64,000 bases of DNA from Pseudoalteromonas peptidolytica (lineage in GTDB: Bacteria > Pseudomonadota > Gammaproteobacteria > Enterobacterales > Alteromonadaceae): the NCBI RefSeq assembly GCF_012641745.1, contig NZ_WEHZ01000026.1:1-64000 (forward strand), written 5' to 3'. The notes under the pieces are model-generated. The model was not told the origin of the DNA. It saw nothing but the letters and a program-made list of their open reading frames with translations, and searched no databases. Below, in pieces: positions 38,334 to 46,984 of the stretch (within the stretch, counting starts at the first letter, position 1; the number at the start of each line of letters is the position of its first letter). A program made the position numbers and the translations under genes.

Positions 38334-38410
38334 ACTTCTTACTTCTTACTTCTTACTTCTTACTTCTTACTTCTTACTTCTTACTTCTTACTTCTTACTT
38401 CTTACTTCTT
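38334..38410. repeat. 11 perfect tandem copies of a 7-bp unit
   Basis: The heptamer ACTTCTT is repeated eleven times without error over 77 bases, in the non-coding gap between pgl and the TonB receptor. Copy number in such arrays often varies by slippage. There is no spacer, so it is not CRISPR-like. Confidence 0.95.
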
Positions 38411-38598
38411 ACGAGTAACAGCAATAGTTTTTACTTATTTAAAATTAAGCATTGAGCTTATCAGCAAGTCCCATAATGGGGTATTCTAATTTGTGCAAAA
38501 GAGAGCAATGACTTACGTGTCAATCGCAGAGTTTATGGGCATTTGTCATAAAAAATTCTCTTAAAATTACTAGACAGGAGTAACCCATAACACTATAA

Positions 38599-38612
38599 TG
38601 ACAGCGTTGTCA
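38599..38612. promoter_or_regulatory. LacI-type operator, distal copy before the TonB receptor
   Basis: TGACAGCGTTGTCA, identical to the pgi site, 369 bases before the receptor start. With the copy at 38911 it could allow looping. The rest of the gap 38207-38980 holds the pgl terminator, the heptamer array and AT-rich leader sequence. Confidence 0.7.
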
Positions 38613-38910
38613 TTGATATTTATTCTCATCTGTAGCTTCTGCCCAAGCTGAATGGGAAAATGAATACACATCCCCTTGTGTGTATTCACCATATTTTGAC
38701 GTACCTATTTTGACGTCATTCCATCCTAAAAACCTACAGCAAAAAATTTTTTTGTGTTATTCTCAGCTTGTTTTTGTAACAAACCATATATTGGCCGTAT
38801 TTAAATCTATATTTATCAACAAGATAAATTCTTATATGAATATTTTTTGAATAGCAGACCAAAAAAATTGTAGCGAATATGTAATTTACGGTGTATGGTT
38901 TGTTATTAGA

Positions 38911-38924
38911 TGACAGCGTTGTCA
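38911..38924. promoter_or_regulatory. LacI-type operator, proximal copy before the TonB receptor
   Basis: TGACAGCGTTGTCA, 57 bases before the GTG start of the receptor, in the expected position for blocking its promoter or early transcription. Confidence 0.75.
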
Positions 38925-38980
38925 TCATCACTGGGCAGAAGTGATTTAAAAAACCAACAAAATGATTCAAGGGGAATCCT

Positions 38981-41581
38981 GTGTTAGCTAATAATTTCAA
39001 AAAAAGCTTACTTGCAGTTAACGTCAGCATCTCACTAGGTGCGGGCTTTTCAGGTGCTGTAGCTGCAGAAGAAAGTCAAAATCAAGTACAAGAAAACGTA
39101 GAAGTCATTGAAGTTCGCGGTATTCGCCGCTCTTTAGAAGCGTCAATGAACACAAAAAGATTTGCCAACTCCGTTGTTGATGCTGTATCAGCAGAAGACA
39201 TTGGTGACTTCCCTGATAATAACCTTGCAGAGTCTTTAGGCCGTATTCCTGGTGTTACCGTTTCTAGACAGTTTGGTGAAGGCTCGGCTGTATCTATCCG
39301 TGGTGCATCAAATCAGCTAACCAAAACTTCATTGAATGGTCAAAATGTCGCTTCTACGGGTTGGTATACTGAGCAAGCAATTGATCGCTCATTCAACTAT
39401 TCAATGCTTGCACCTGAAATGATTGCATCAATGGAAGTATACAAGTCTTCGCAAGCTGACATCGTTGAAGGTGGCGTAGGTGGTACAGTAATTGTGAATA
39501 CTCGCCGTCCTTTAGATTTGGATGCTAATACGGTATTCGGTTCGTTGAAAGCTACAAGGTCTTCTATCTCAGATGAGACAGACCCTAATGCGTCAGCGTT
39601 ATACAGCTGGAAAAATGAAGCTGAAACATTTGGTGTGTTAGGTGCAATTGCAAGATCTGAGTATTCGTTAGAGCGTTTGGGCGATGAAGGACTACCAGTT
39701 TGGGCCGGTCGTATTGCACCAACTAACTTTAAGCAAGAACGTGAAAGAACAGCAACCGATATTCAGCTTCAATATGCTCCAACCGATAGCTTAGATTTTG
39801 GCTTTCATTACATGAATTTAGAGCTAAAAGCGAATAATCTAAACACTCAAATCTGGATTCCTCAAAACCTCGAAAATTGCTCTACAAACGCACAAGGTGT
39901 TCCAGTCAAATGTACGTCTACTCAAGCTTGGGTAGATGAGACCGGTGGGGCACAGCCATACTACGATGTTAGACCACGTCAAGCAACGATGGAAACCGAA
40001 TTATTTGCTTTTGATATGACTTATCAAGGTGAGCATGTAAAGATTGAATTCCAAATCGGTACAACTGAAGCTACTGGTGGTACCAACTTCGAAACTAACT
40101 ATGCTGCCTTAACGGATGTTAGCGGCACTATAGGAACGATTGATGCTACAGGCGATAGAATCAAGTATGATATTGCTAACCCAAATTATGCGGTAAGTGA
40201 ATTGGGTGTAGGTGCGAACTCAATTCTTAATGCGCCGAATATAGACGAAGAAGACTATACACAAGTCGATTTTACTTTCCCTCTAGAGGGAGATTTCTTC
40301 ACATCATTAAAGACCGGCGTGCGATGGGTACACCATGAAGTAGAAAAGTCTGGTAACCGACCGCTTCTATCTAGTGCTGATCCTGTTTCTGGGCTGGTTA
40401 CGGGTAAGTTCATTGATGCTGGCGAAGCTGGATTCCTAATTCCTGAGCCTGATGCTGGCGCGATGATCGCTCATACTAAGAGCTTGATATCTGATTGGGT
40501 AGAAGAGCGCGCAGCATACTCGTCAATTGTTGAAGATAACTTAGCCGCATATGTTATGGCTAACTTCTCGCACGAAAACGTGAGAGGTAATATTGGCTTA
40601 AGATATATTAGCACTGATATTTCTTCAGACGCATATGCATTATCTCCGGGTTTTGTTGACCCGATTATTGATAGAAATAATGGTTATTCAAACGAAATTG
40701 TAACTGAAGAGTCTAGTTATAATGAGTTACTACCAAGCTTTAACGTCGCTGTTGACGTAAGTGAAGATATTATCGTACGCTTCTCGGCCGCAACTGTAAT
40801 CGCTAGACCTAATTATAATGACTTGTTTACAAGCTCATCGTTGAAAGGTTATGGTGATAATATTCCAACAAACCAATCGGTAGAAAAAGGCTCTGTAGCA
40901 CTAAGCCCGTTTAAAGCGAATCAAGCTGACTTAGGTGTAGAATGGTACTACAACGCAAGTAGTTTGGTTGCAGTTTCATATTTCACCAAGCAAGTTGATA
41001 CGTTCACAACTTTTGCAAGTATTCCTGGACAACAAATTGGTATCGTTGACCCTGACTCAGGTGAAGATAGCTGGACTGTTCAGTCATTTAAGGATGGCCA
41101 AGGTGGCGACATTAGCGGCGTAGAATTCCAATGGCAGCATACGTTTGAAAATGGGTTTGGTGGGGTATTTAACTATACCTACGCAGATGCAAAAGCAGAT
41201 GCAAAGAACTACTCAGATAAAAACGATATCTTCTCTGATTCATCAAAGCACACGGTCAATGCAGTTGCGTTTTATGAGAATGATGATTTCTCAGCGCGTG
41301 CTGCATATTCATGGCGCTCTGATTACATGATCCGTGAAGTTGGTTTCTATGGTAACCGTGAACACCAAGACTTTGGTACGCTAGACTTGAGTTTTAGCTA
41401 TAAAATCAACGAGAACTTTACGGTTGTTGCTGACGTAACAAACTTACTAGAAGAAGATAGTATCCAAGTAGGTCGTGACATTGGAGAGCTGCCTGTTGAA
41501 CAAAGAACATCTTACGGCTACCCATCTTATAGTTATGAGGGTGAAGCGAGATACTCTTTAGGCCTTCAGTATCGCTTCTAA
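38981..41581 (+). CDS. TonB-dependent outer-membrane receptor
   Basis: An 866-residue receptor. Signal peptide cleaved near AVAAEE (residue about 30), a TonB-box-like segment VEVIEVRG, plug domain (about 45-170; RRSLEASMNTKRFANSVVDAVSAEDIG, FPDNNLAESLGRIPGV) and a 22-strand barrel ending in the terminal aromatic LGLQYRF. The plug start resembles the large Alteromonadales/Caulobacterales receptors for carbohydrates. GTG start with GGGG upstream. Two LacI-type operators precede it and a halogenase-like flavoprotein follows, consistent with uptake of a glucose-yielding glycan; the ligand is inferred only. Confidence 0.93.
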   Translation: MLANNFKKSLLAVNVSISLGAGFSGAVAAEESQNQVQENVEVIEVRGIRRSLEASMNTKRFANSVVDAVSAEDIGDFPDNNLAESLGRIPGVTVSRQFGEGSAVSIRGASNQLTKTSLNGQNVASTGWYTEQAIDRSFNYSMLAPEMIASMEVYKSSQADIVEGGVGGTVIVNTRRPLDLDANTVFGSLKATRSSISDETDPNASALYSWKNEAETFGVLGAIARSEYSLERLGDEGLPVWAGRIAPTNFKQERERTATDIQLQYAPTDSLDFGFHYMNLELKANNLNTQIWIPQNLENCSTNAQGVPVKCTSTQAWVDETGGAQPYYDVRPRQATMETELFAFDMTYQGEHVKIEFQIGTTEATGGTNFETNYAALTDVSGTIGTIDATGDRIKYDIANPNYAVSELGVGANSILNAPNIDEEDYTQVDFTFPLEGDFFTSLKTGVRWVHHEVEKSGNRPLLSSADPVSGLVTGKFIDAGEAGFLIPEPDAGAMIAHTKSLISDWVEERAAYSSIVEDNLAAYVMANFSHENVRGNIGLRYISTDISSDAYALSPGFVDPIIDRNNGYSNEIVTEESSYNELLPSFNVAVDVSEDIIVRFSAATVIARPNYNDLFTSSSLKGYGDNIPTNQSVEKGSVALSPFKANQADLGVEWYYNASSLVAVSYFTKQVDTFTTFASIPGQQIGIVDPDSGEDSWTVQSFKDGQGGDISGVEFQWQHTFENGFGGVFNYTYADAKADAKNYSDKNDIFSDSSKHTVNAVAFYENDDFSARAAYSWRSDYMIREVGFYGNREHQDFGTLDLSFSYKINENFTVVADVTNLLEEDSIQVGRDIGELPVEQRTSYGYPSYSYEGEARYSLGLQYRF

Positions 41582-41596
41582 TTTAATTGAAATTGT

Positions 41597-41624
41597 AAAA
41601 AGGCTCGGGTAACCGAGCCTTTTT
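41597..41624 (+). terminator. Rho-independent terminator after the TonB receptor
   Basis: AAAAAGGCTCGG-GTAA-CCGAGCCTTTTT: a 12-bp perfect stem running into T residues, 15 bases after the stop codon. The halogenase-like gene therefore probably has its own promoter or depends on read-through. Confidence 0.9.
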
Positions 41625-41660
41625 ATTTTTAAATAGATTCTTATTATTTCGGAAGATTTA

Positions 41661-41855
41661 ATACCAATTAGTCTTAATACTTGCCCAATTTGAAGCCTAC
41701 TGCATTAAAAATTTCTCACTTAGAACAACTAAATAGCAAAATGTTCGCCTTACCTGTATACAGCTAGGTATCTTTGCGATAGTAGGACGCGTAGTGGTGT
41801 TATCGACAAACTTTTTTTGCCTCAAAATAGCAAGCTTAATGAAGTGTATTGGTAT
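41661..41855 (+). repeat. dispersed intergenic repeat, copy between receptor and halogenase
   Basis: About 195 bp, bounded by ATACCAATTA and ATTGGTAT. It contains GTCTTAATACTTGCCCAATTTG, the core CTTAGAACAACTAAATAG, CGCCTTACCTGTA, AGGACGC, TTATCGACAAA and CTCAAAATAG in the same order as the other copies. Its right end is about 40 bases from the halogenase start. Confidence 0.75.
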
Positions 41856-41895
41856 AAGTTAATCCTAGATAGCTAGAAATATTTTGAGTTATGGT

Positions 41896-43431
41896 ATGAA
41901 ACTACAGAAAGTCATTATTTTAGGTGGTGGGACAGCTGGTTGGTTGGCCGCCAATCATTTAGCAAAAAGGTTGAATGCAGAGCTAAGTCTAGATATTCAT
42001 ATTGAGCTGATTGAGTCAGAGAGTATACCAGCAGTAGGAGTTGGCGAAGGTACTGTCCCTTTCATGAAGGAAACACTTAAGCATTTTGGTATTGACGAAG
42101 AATTGATATTTAAAAATGCGGAGGGGTCTTTTAAACATGGTATTAAATTTTCTGATTGGTTATATAACCCTGAAAGTAACAATGGTCATTATTACTATCA
42201 TCCGTTTCAGCCATATCCCAGCGGCCACGAGCAATTAATACGGGCTTGGTTAAGTAACCCAAACCGTTGTAAGTTCGAACACTTTATGTCGACACAGGCC
42301 ACGGTTGCGGAGTTGGGCTTAAGTCCCAAAGCAATCACTCAAAGAGAATATGATGGTGTATTTGATTATGCTTATCACTTTGATGCTGCTTTATTTACTA
42401 AGTTATTGAAAGACAATGCTGTTAATGAGCTTGGTGTACACGTGAGCTATAAAACTATTGATGATGTGGAAATTAGCCAAGATGGCAGTATCAAGGGTTT
42501 AATAGCAAATGGTGAGCGATTTGATGCAGATTTCTTTGTTGATTGCTCTGGGTTTGAAAGCCTTTTGCTTGGTAGAGCCATGAATGTTGGCTTTAAAAGC
42601 TTATCTAACACTCTGCTTGCCGACACGGCGTTAGCGGTCCAATCACCCTACCAGGATAATAGTACACCAATCAACCCGTATACTACTGCAACAGCTAAAG
42701 AACATGGCTGGATCTGGGATATTCAATTGCAATCAAGAAAGGGGGTTGGCTATGTTTATTCTAGTAATCATACATCGGACGATGATGCACAAAGGTGCTT
42801 AGCACTATATCTAGATGTTGAACCTCAGGAGCTCAATGTTAGAAAAATTGATATGCGTTGTGGCTATCGAGAGCAATTTTGGGTAAAAAATGTGGTTGCG
42901 TTGGGGCTTGCGCAAGGTTTTGTTGAGCCATTAGAAGCGACAGGGTTGTTAGTGTTCGACTTAACAGCTTCAATGCTTGCTCACGCACTGTCAAGTGGAG
43001 AGCTTAGCTTTGCGTTGGAATCTCAAAAGTTTAATAGAGATGTTGAGAGAATGTGGTTGAACATCAGTGACTTTATTAAGTTACATTATTGCTTGTCAAA
43101 GCGCACCGATTCATCTTTTTGGTTGGATAACTGCAGTACCGATACGATACCTGATTCACTTCAACAAAAGCTTGAAATGTGGAAAGTACGTGCACCACAC
43201 AAATTTGACTTTACAGATAAGCTCGGGGTATTTGATATCTCGAATTACTTGTATGTGTTATACGGTATGGAGTTTTTACCTACTCAGGTTGTGACATCAG
43301 AAGCTTCTATGCAGATTTATAAAGGCTATCAGGAATATCAAACCAGTGTGCTAAAAGAGGTCAACAGTAATTTGAGACCACATAAAGAACTGCTAGAGAA
43401 GTTAAAGCTATATGGTATACAGCGTAATTAG
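41896..43431 (+). CDS. tryptophan-halogenase-family flavoprotein
   Basis: A 511-residue FAD-dependent protein. The N-terminal FAD motif is ILGGGTAGWLAANHLA; GVGEGTVPFMKETL and SFKHGIKFSDW (candidate catalytic Lys) are conserved halogenase segments; CSGFESLLL and ALGLAQGFVEPLEATGL follow. The halogenase tunnel motif G-W-X-W-X-I-P is GWIWDIQ here, with Pro replaced by Gln. Homologues beside TonB receptors in carbohydrate loci are common and their activity is unproven. I favour ATG 41896 over TTG 41884. It converges on the biosynthetic cluster with a 3-base gap, so tailoring of that product is possible but not indicated by operon structure. Confidence 0.85.
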   Translation: MKLQKVIILGGGTAGWLAANHLAKRLNAELSLDIHIELIESESIPAVGVGEGTVPFMKETLKHFGIDEELIFKNAEGSFKHGIKFSDWLYNPESNNGHYYYHPFQPYPSGHEQLIRAWLSNPNRCKFEHFMSTQATVAELGLSPKAITQREYDGVFDYAYHFDAALFTKLLKDNAVNELGVHVSYKTIDDVEISQDGSIKGLIANGERFDADFFVDCSGFESLLLGRAMNVGFKSLSNTLLADTALAVQSPYQDNSTPINPYTTATAKEHGWIWDIQLQSRKGVGYVYSSNHTSDDDAQRCLALYLDVEPQELNVRKIDMRCGYREQFWVKNVVALGLAQGFVEPLEATGLLVFDLTASMLAHALSSGELSFALESQKFNRDVERMWLNISDFIKLHYCLSKRTDSSFWLDNCSTDTIPDSLQQKLEMWKVRAPHKFDFTDKLGVFDISNYLYVLYGMEFLPTQVVTSEASMQIYKGYQEYQTSVLKEVNSNLRPHKELLEKLKLYGIQRN

Positions 43432-43434
43432 TCG

Positions 43435-44079
43435 CTAGTCTAATTGTCGAATAAACTGAGCCGGGTTGCCTGCAAACATCGTGTTGGCAGGCACGTCCTT
43501 TGTTACAACACTTCCAGCTCCGATTACCGCATTGTCTCCAATTGTTACGCCTTTATTGATGATAGCTCCATAGCCTACCCAAACATTGTGACCGACTTTT
43601 ACAGGTTTAACGATGAGTTTAGAGACTTCGTCTGGGGCGTTTCTGTTTGTTAGGGTGTGTCCATCACAGTCCATGATGACAACGTTTGGACCAAATAAAG
43701 CATTGTCGCCAATTTCAACACTTTGATAACTCACTATAGCCGTTCCTTGTAGGCAGGCATTATCACCAATACGTATTTTGCCGCAGGCGTAATCGGGGCG
43801 TTTTACCGCGGTAAGTTTTACAATATCATTGGGAAATGCGGCTGCACTACTGGAATCTAGTAGTGCGTCTTTGCCTATTTTAATCGAGTCGGTGAACGCT
43901 TCTACACTGATTTTTGAAGGAAGAGTAGCCGTATTCTCATATATTTCGACATAGCTAAACTTTGGTTTGCCCAAAATGTTGGGCTTCGAAGCAAATATTT
44001 GATTGCTATCATGTATAAGGTTGAGCCACAAGTGTGACTCCGTGCTCTGTGGAAAGGTATGGTTCAAAAATTTAGGCAT
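43435..44079 (-). CDS. hexapeptide-repeat acyltransferase (maltose O-acetyltransferase type)
   Basis: A 214-residue left-handed beta-helix transferase. Isoleucine-patch repeats run from about residue 95 to 205 (KIRIGDNACLQGTAIV, VEIGDNALFGPNVVIMDCDGH, VKVGHNVWVGYGAIINKGVTIGDNAVIGAGSVVTKDVP), with a DCDGH segment and HNVWVG as in sugar O-acetyltransferases. The first 60 residues are not typical. Last gene of the cluster; it overlaps the MFS gene by eight bases. A role in acylating a glycosyl group added by the cluster's GT2 enzyme is inferred. Confidence 0.88.
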   Translation of the reverse strand: MPKFLNHTFPQSTESHLWLNLIHDSNQIFASKPNILGKPKFSYVEIYENTATLPSKISVEAFTDSIKIGKDALLDSSSAAAFPNDIVKLTAVKRPDYACGKIRIGDNACLQGTAIVSYQSVEIGDNALFGPNVVIMDCDGHTLTNRNAPDEVSKLIVKPVKVGHNVWVGYGAIINKGVTIGDNAVIGAGSVVTKDVPANTMFAGNPAQFIRQLD

Positions 44080-45382
44080 TATGTGGTACTTCCTTTGATT
44101 TTGTAGCCTGATTAGCTATCGCTGATGAAACCTTGCCCATATTTCTAATTTTTGCTGAAGCTAAGCCAATAATACAGATGAGCGCTGTGGTTACTCCCAA
44201 TAAGGTTGTGATCTGTGACACTTCAAATCTATCTAACAAAGTACCAAGCAACATTGAAGAAAGTGGGATCAAGCCATGGATAGCAAATAATACCAGAGCA
44301 ATCGCACCTGATAGTTTCTCAATTGGGACATTTAGCTGATACCAAGTGGTACCAGCAACAACAGTAAAACCTGTGGCACAGCCAATGGCAACTAAGCTGA
44401 TGCAAAGTAGTAGGAGTGAAGACTGAAAACCAAGCTGGATAAATACAATCGCAGTAAGCAAATCTAGTACTAAGATATATTTTCCTAAATTCTGCATATT
44501 TGGCTTACATATCGCAACTAAAGTGGCACCGATGAAGGTGCCGATCCCTTGGCTTGCCAATAAATAGCTTAATGCCGATTCATCCATATTTAAAGTTACC
44601 TTAACAAGGTAAGGAAGCATGATAAAAAGCGGCCCATGAATAAGGATGGAAATCAACATTAAATACAACAGAATAATTTTAAGATTTGGATGTGTGAAAC
44701 TATATTGAAAGCTTTTGAGCATCGATCGAAAGACAGATGAGGATGTCATAGACTGCTCTTTATCTTGATAACGGATTTTTAATGTACAGCATGCCGCTAG
44801 TGTCACCAGTATGGCATCTAGAAAGAATGCCACAATAAGATGTTCGATATTTGTACGAAATAGCCCGTTAACTTCTAAATAAGATTTTATGCCTAGAAGG
44901 GAAAACCCCACTAATACAGGTGCACAGGCTTGGATCACAAAACTGCTACCCATTGTCAGTACGTTGGCTTTTAGAATATGTTCAGGTAATACGATACGAG
45001 GAATAAACGACTGATTTGCAGGAAAACCAAGGGCGGAAAAGCCTCCCGCAAAAAGTGCGAAAGAGATGAGTAACACGAGAGATGGTTCATATAGGTATAA
45101 GCATAGTGCAAACAGTAGTGTACTTAACGCAAAGCCAAAGCGTGATATCTTAATTACGAGCAGAGGAGAGTATTTGTCTGCGATTGATCCTCCCAACAAT
45201 ATAAATAAACTATGCGGTATACCAAAGCACGCCATGATCACAGCAAGGGTTGTTGGGTTGTTATTGGCAACAGACAAGGTTAACCATGGCAGGGCGATAA
45301 GCGTAAAATATGCACCTATCTGGGTTAGCATAACGCCAACCCAATGAAGGTGAAATTCACTATTTTTTGATAGTGACGGCAT
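44072..45382 (-). CDS. MFS transporter, probable exporter of the cluster product
   Basis: A 436-residue major facilitator protein with about 12 hydrophobic helices, related to the MFS_3/enterobactin-exporter type. The loop GGSIADKYSPLLVIKISR is the conserved motif between helices 2 and 3. It is packed between the CXXCH protein (1-base gap) and the acyltransferase (8-base overlap), so export of, or self-resistance to, the PKS-NRPS product is the likely job. Confidence 0.9.
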   Translation of the reverse strand: MPSLSKNSEFHLHWVGVMLTQIGAYFTLIALPWLTLSVANNNPTTLAVIMACFGIPHSLFILLGGSIADKYSPLLVIKISRFGFALSTLLFALCLYLYEPSLVLLISFALFAGGFSALGFPANQSFIPRIVLPEHILKANVLTMGSSFVIQACAPVLVGFSLLGIKSYLEVNGLFRTNIEHLIVAFFLDAILVTLAACCTLKIRYQDKEQSMTSSSVFRSMLKSFQYSFTHPNLKIILLYLMLISILIHGPLFIMLPYLVKVTLNMDESALSYLLASQGIGTFIGATLVAICKPNMQNLGKYILVLDLLTAIVFIQLGFQSSLLLLCISLVAIGCATGFTVVAGTTWYQLNVPIEKLSGAIALVLFAIHGLIPLSSMLLGTLLDRFEVSQITTLLGVTTALICIIGLASAKIRNMGKVSSAIANQATKSKEVPHNA

Positions 45383-45383
45383 A

Positions 45384-46982
45384 CTACTTTATGCTTCCTG
45401 ATTGGCAAAAACCAACAAAGCGCCACACATCATATTGTTTTGATTTAGCGGGCACTTCATTACGAGTCCACCATTTTGCTTCAAATAACGCATGTTGATA
45501 AACCGCTTGCTGTTTCGCTCGGTAAACGTTGTTGCTTTGCCACGAGTTAATATTGTCACATTTTAGTGTAGTGCTCTGATCCCCAGTCCAGCTGGTTGAG
45601 ATTTCAGGCCAAAATTGTAAGAACTCAATACTTGGAGCCGGGGTACGTGCCCGCTCTTTTTCTTCAGCTGTCCAACTGCGATTTTGTTCTTGATGGCATG
45701 TCTGGCAAGTCATCGTATTATCGCTCCATTGCCTATTCGTTCTGATGATCAAAGGTGTATCGTCAGACGGGTCGTCATTGTTCCACTGCGTATACAACTG
45801 CTCCATGTTTTGCTCTCTAAGTAGCCACTGTGCTTGACCTTGAGTCCACTCATGCCAATGAAAATCAGGCCAGAATTTTGCCCCTAGCAAGTTTCTTGCA
45901 GTATCAAAATCACCAGCTTTTATCGAATAGTCCATAACAGTCGTTAAAAAAACTAAGCGATTGAATGAAAATCTAGGATCATCTCCACAGCTTCTAAACA
46001 GCAGATCTTGGTTACAAATACCTAACCCTTGCATTAAATAGCCGTAGCCTTTGAAAAATCGAGGAGGCTCATTAAAGTAACTGGAGGCAAGCGTTATCGA
46101 ATGGAATCCGGGGCTTACTGAAAACCACTGTTCATGCTCTTGATCTATCAATGAGCGGCTTAGCGTATCTTGATGTACCCCAGCTAACCAGCGCCTAGCT
46201 AAGGTAGTCCAGCCGCCAAGAATTGAAGAAAGTCGCATTGTTTTTTTGGTACTGGTTGGTTGTTTGGCTTGTAACTCTATTTCATGAGATAGCAAAATAG
46301 CTCTAGTACTGTAGAAGCCGGTAAGGATGAAATAATACAGTGTATTTGGATCAGAATATGATACCTCACTACCTAGCCAAAGCCTTGAGCTGGCGACAAG
46401 GGTCAGTGTCATTACATTGCCCGGATCTGTAATTAAACTTTCAACGAGTGCGTTGCCGGCGTCAACGCCTTGCTCTGGTTGGACATTAAACGCATGGTGG
46501 AACTGAGTATGCGATGCTAGCTGCTCATTTACATTAAGGCTATCGTAAGCAAGTACTTGATTTACTTGCCTGCCAAGCGTTTCACGTACCTGATGTGCCC
46601 AAGTATGAAGGGTAGCCACTTTTTCTAGGCGTTCAAGGTAATAGAGTGCAACTATGCTATGTTCTAGCGATGTTGGTGTTGGGGATTTGCTGGCGATAAG
46701 AGAGCTGGACAAGTATCTTATCGCAGCCAGTGCGATGGCGTTTTCAGCATGTGGGTTTTCTAAATAGGTAATTTGAATTGCATCATCAATGGTATGACTA
46801 CTTTGCTGTGTTACAACAGCGCTCAGTTGTCTATTTACCGCATCAAACTGCGTTTTGGTTAGCCCTAATTGCTGATGATACAAGTCAGTGTCGTAAAATG
46901 CTTCTAGTTTGAACTCAGTACTGTTGCTACTTGCAAGTGCGAAATTGCAAAATGCAAATACCATTAAATAAATATATCTCAT
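45384..46982 (-). CDS. exported protein with a single CXXCH motif, unknown function
   Basis: A 532-residue protein with a signal peptide (MRYIYLMVFAFCNFALASS). I do not recognise a domain in the first 420 residues, which are mainly helical. Near the C-terminus TCQTCHQEQN gives one C-X2-C-H site, the covalent heme-attachment signature of c-type cytochromes, in a Trp/Arg/Glu-rich context. A distal Met or His ligand cannot be assigned. It starts 2 bases after the NRPS stop and ends 1 base before the MFS start, so it is clearly part of the biosynthetic operon. A periplasmic oxidative tailoring step is possible. Confidence 0.7.
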   Translation of the reverse strand: MRYIYLMVFAFCNFALASSNSTEFKLEAFYDTDLYHQQLGLTKTQFDAVNRQLSAVVTQQSSHTIDDAIQITYLENPHAENAIALAAIRYLSSSLIASKSPTPTSLEHSIVALYYLERLEKVATLHTWAHQVRETLGRQVNQVLAYDSLNVNEQLASHTQFHHAFNVQPEQGVDAGNALVESLITDPGNVMTLTLVASSRLWLGSEVSYSDPNTLYYFILTGFYSTRAILLSHEIELQAKQPTSTKKTMRLSSILGGWTTLARRWLAGVHQDTLSRSLIDQEHEQWFSVSPGFHSITLASSYFNEPPRFFKGYGYLMQGLGICNQDLLFRSCGDDPRFSFNRLVFLTTVMDYSIKAGDFDTARNLLGAKFWPDFHWHEWTQGQAQWLLREQNMEQLYTQWNNDDPSDDTPLIIRTNRQWSDNTMTCQTCHQEQNRSWTAEEKERARTPAPSIEFLQFWPEISTSWTGDQSTTLKCDNINSWQSNNVYRAKQQAVYQHALFEAKWWTRNEVPAKSKQYDVWRFVGFCQSGSIK

Positions 46983-46984
46983 TG

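Noticed and set aside
38334-38410. Possible CRISPR-like array
   Set aside because: The unit is 7 bases with no spacers and no cas genes nearby; it is a simple tandem repeat.
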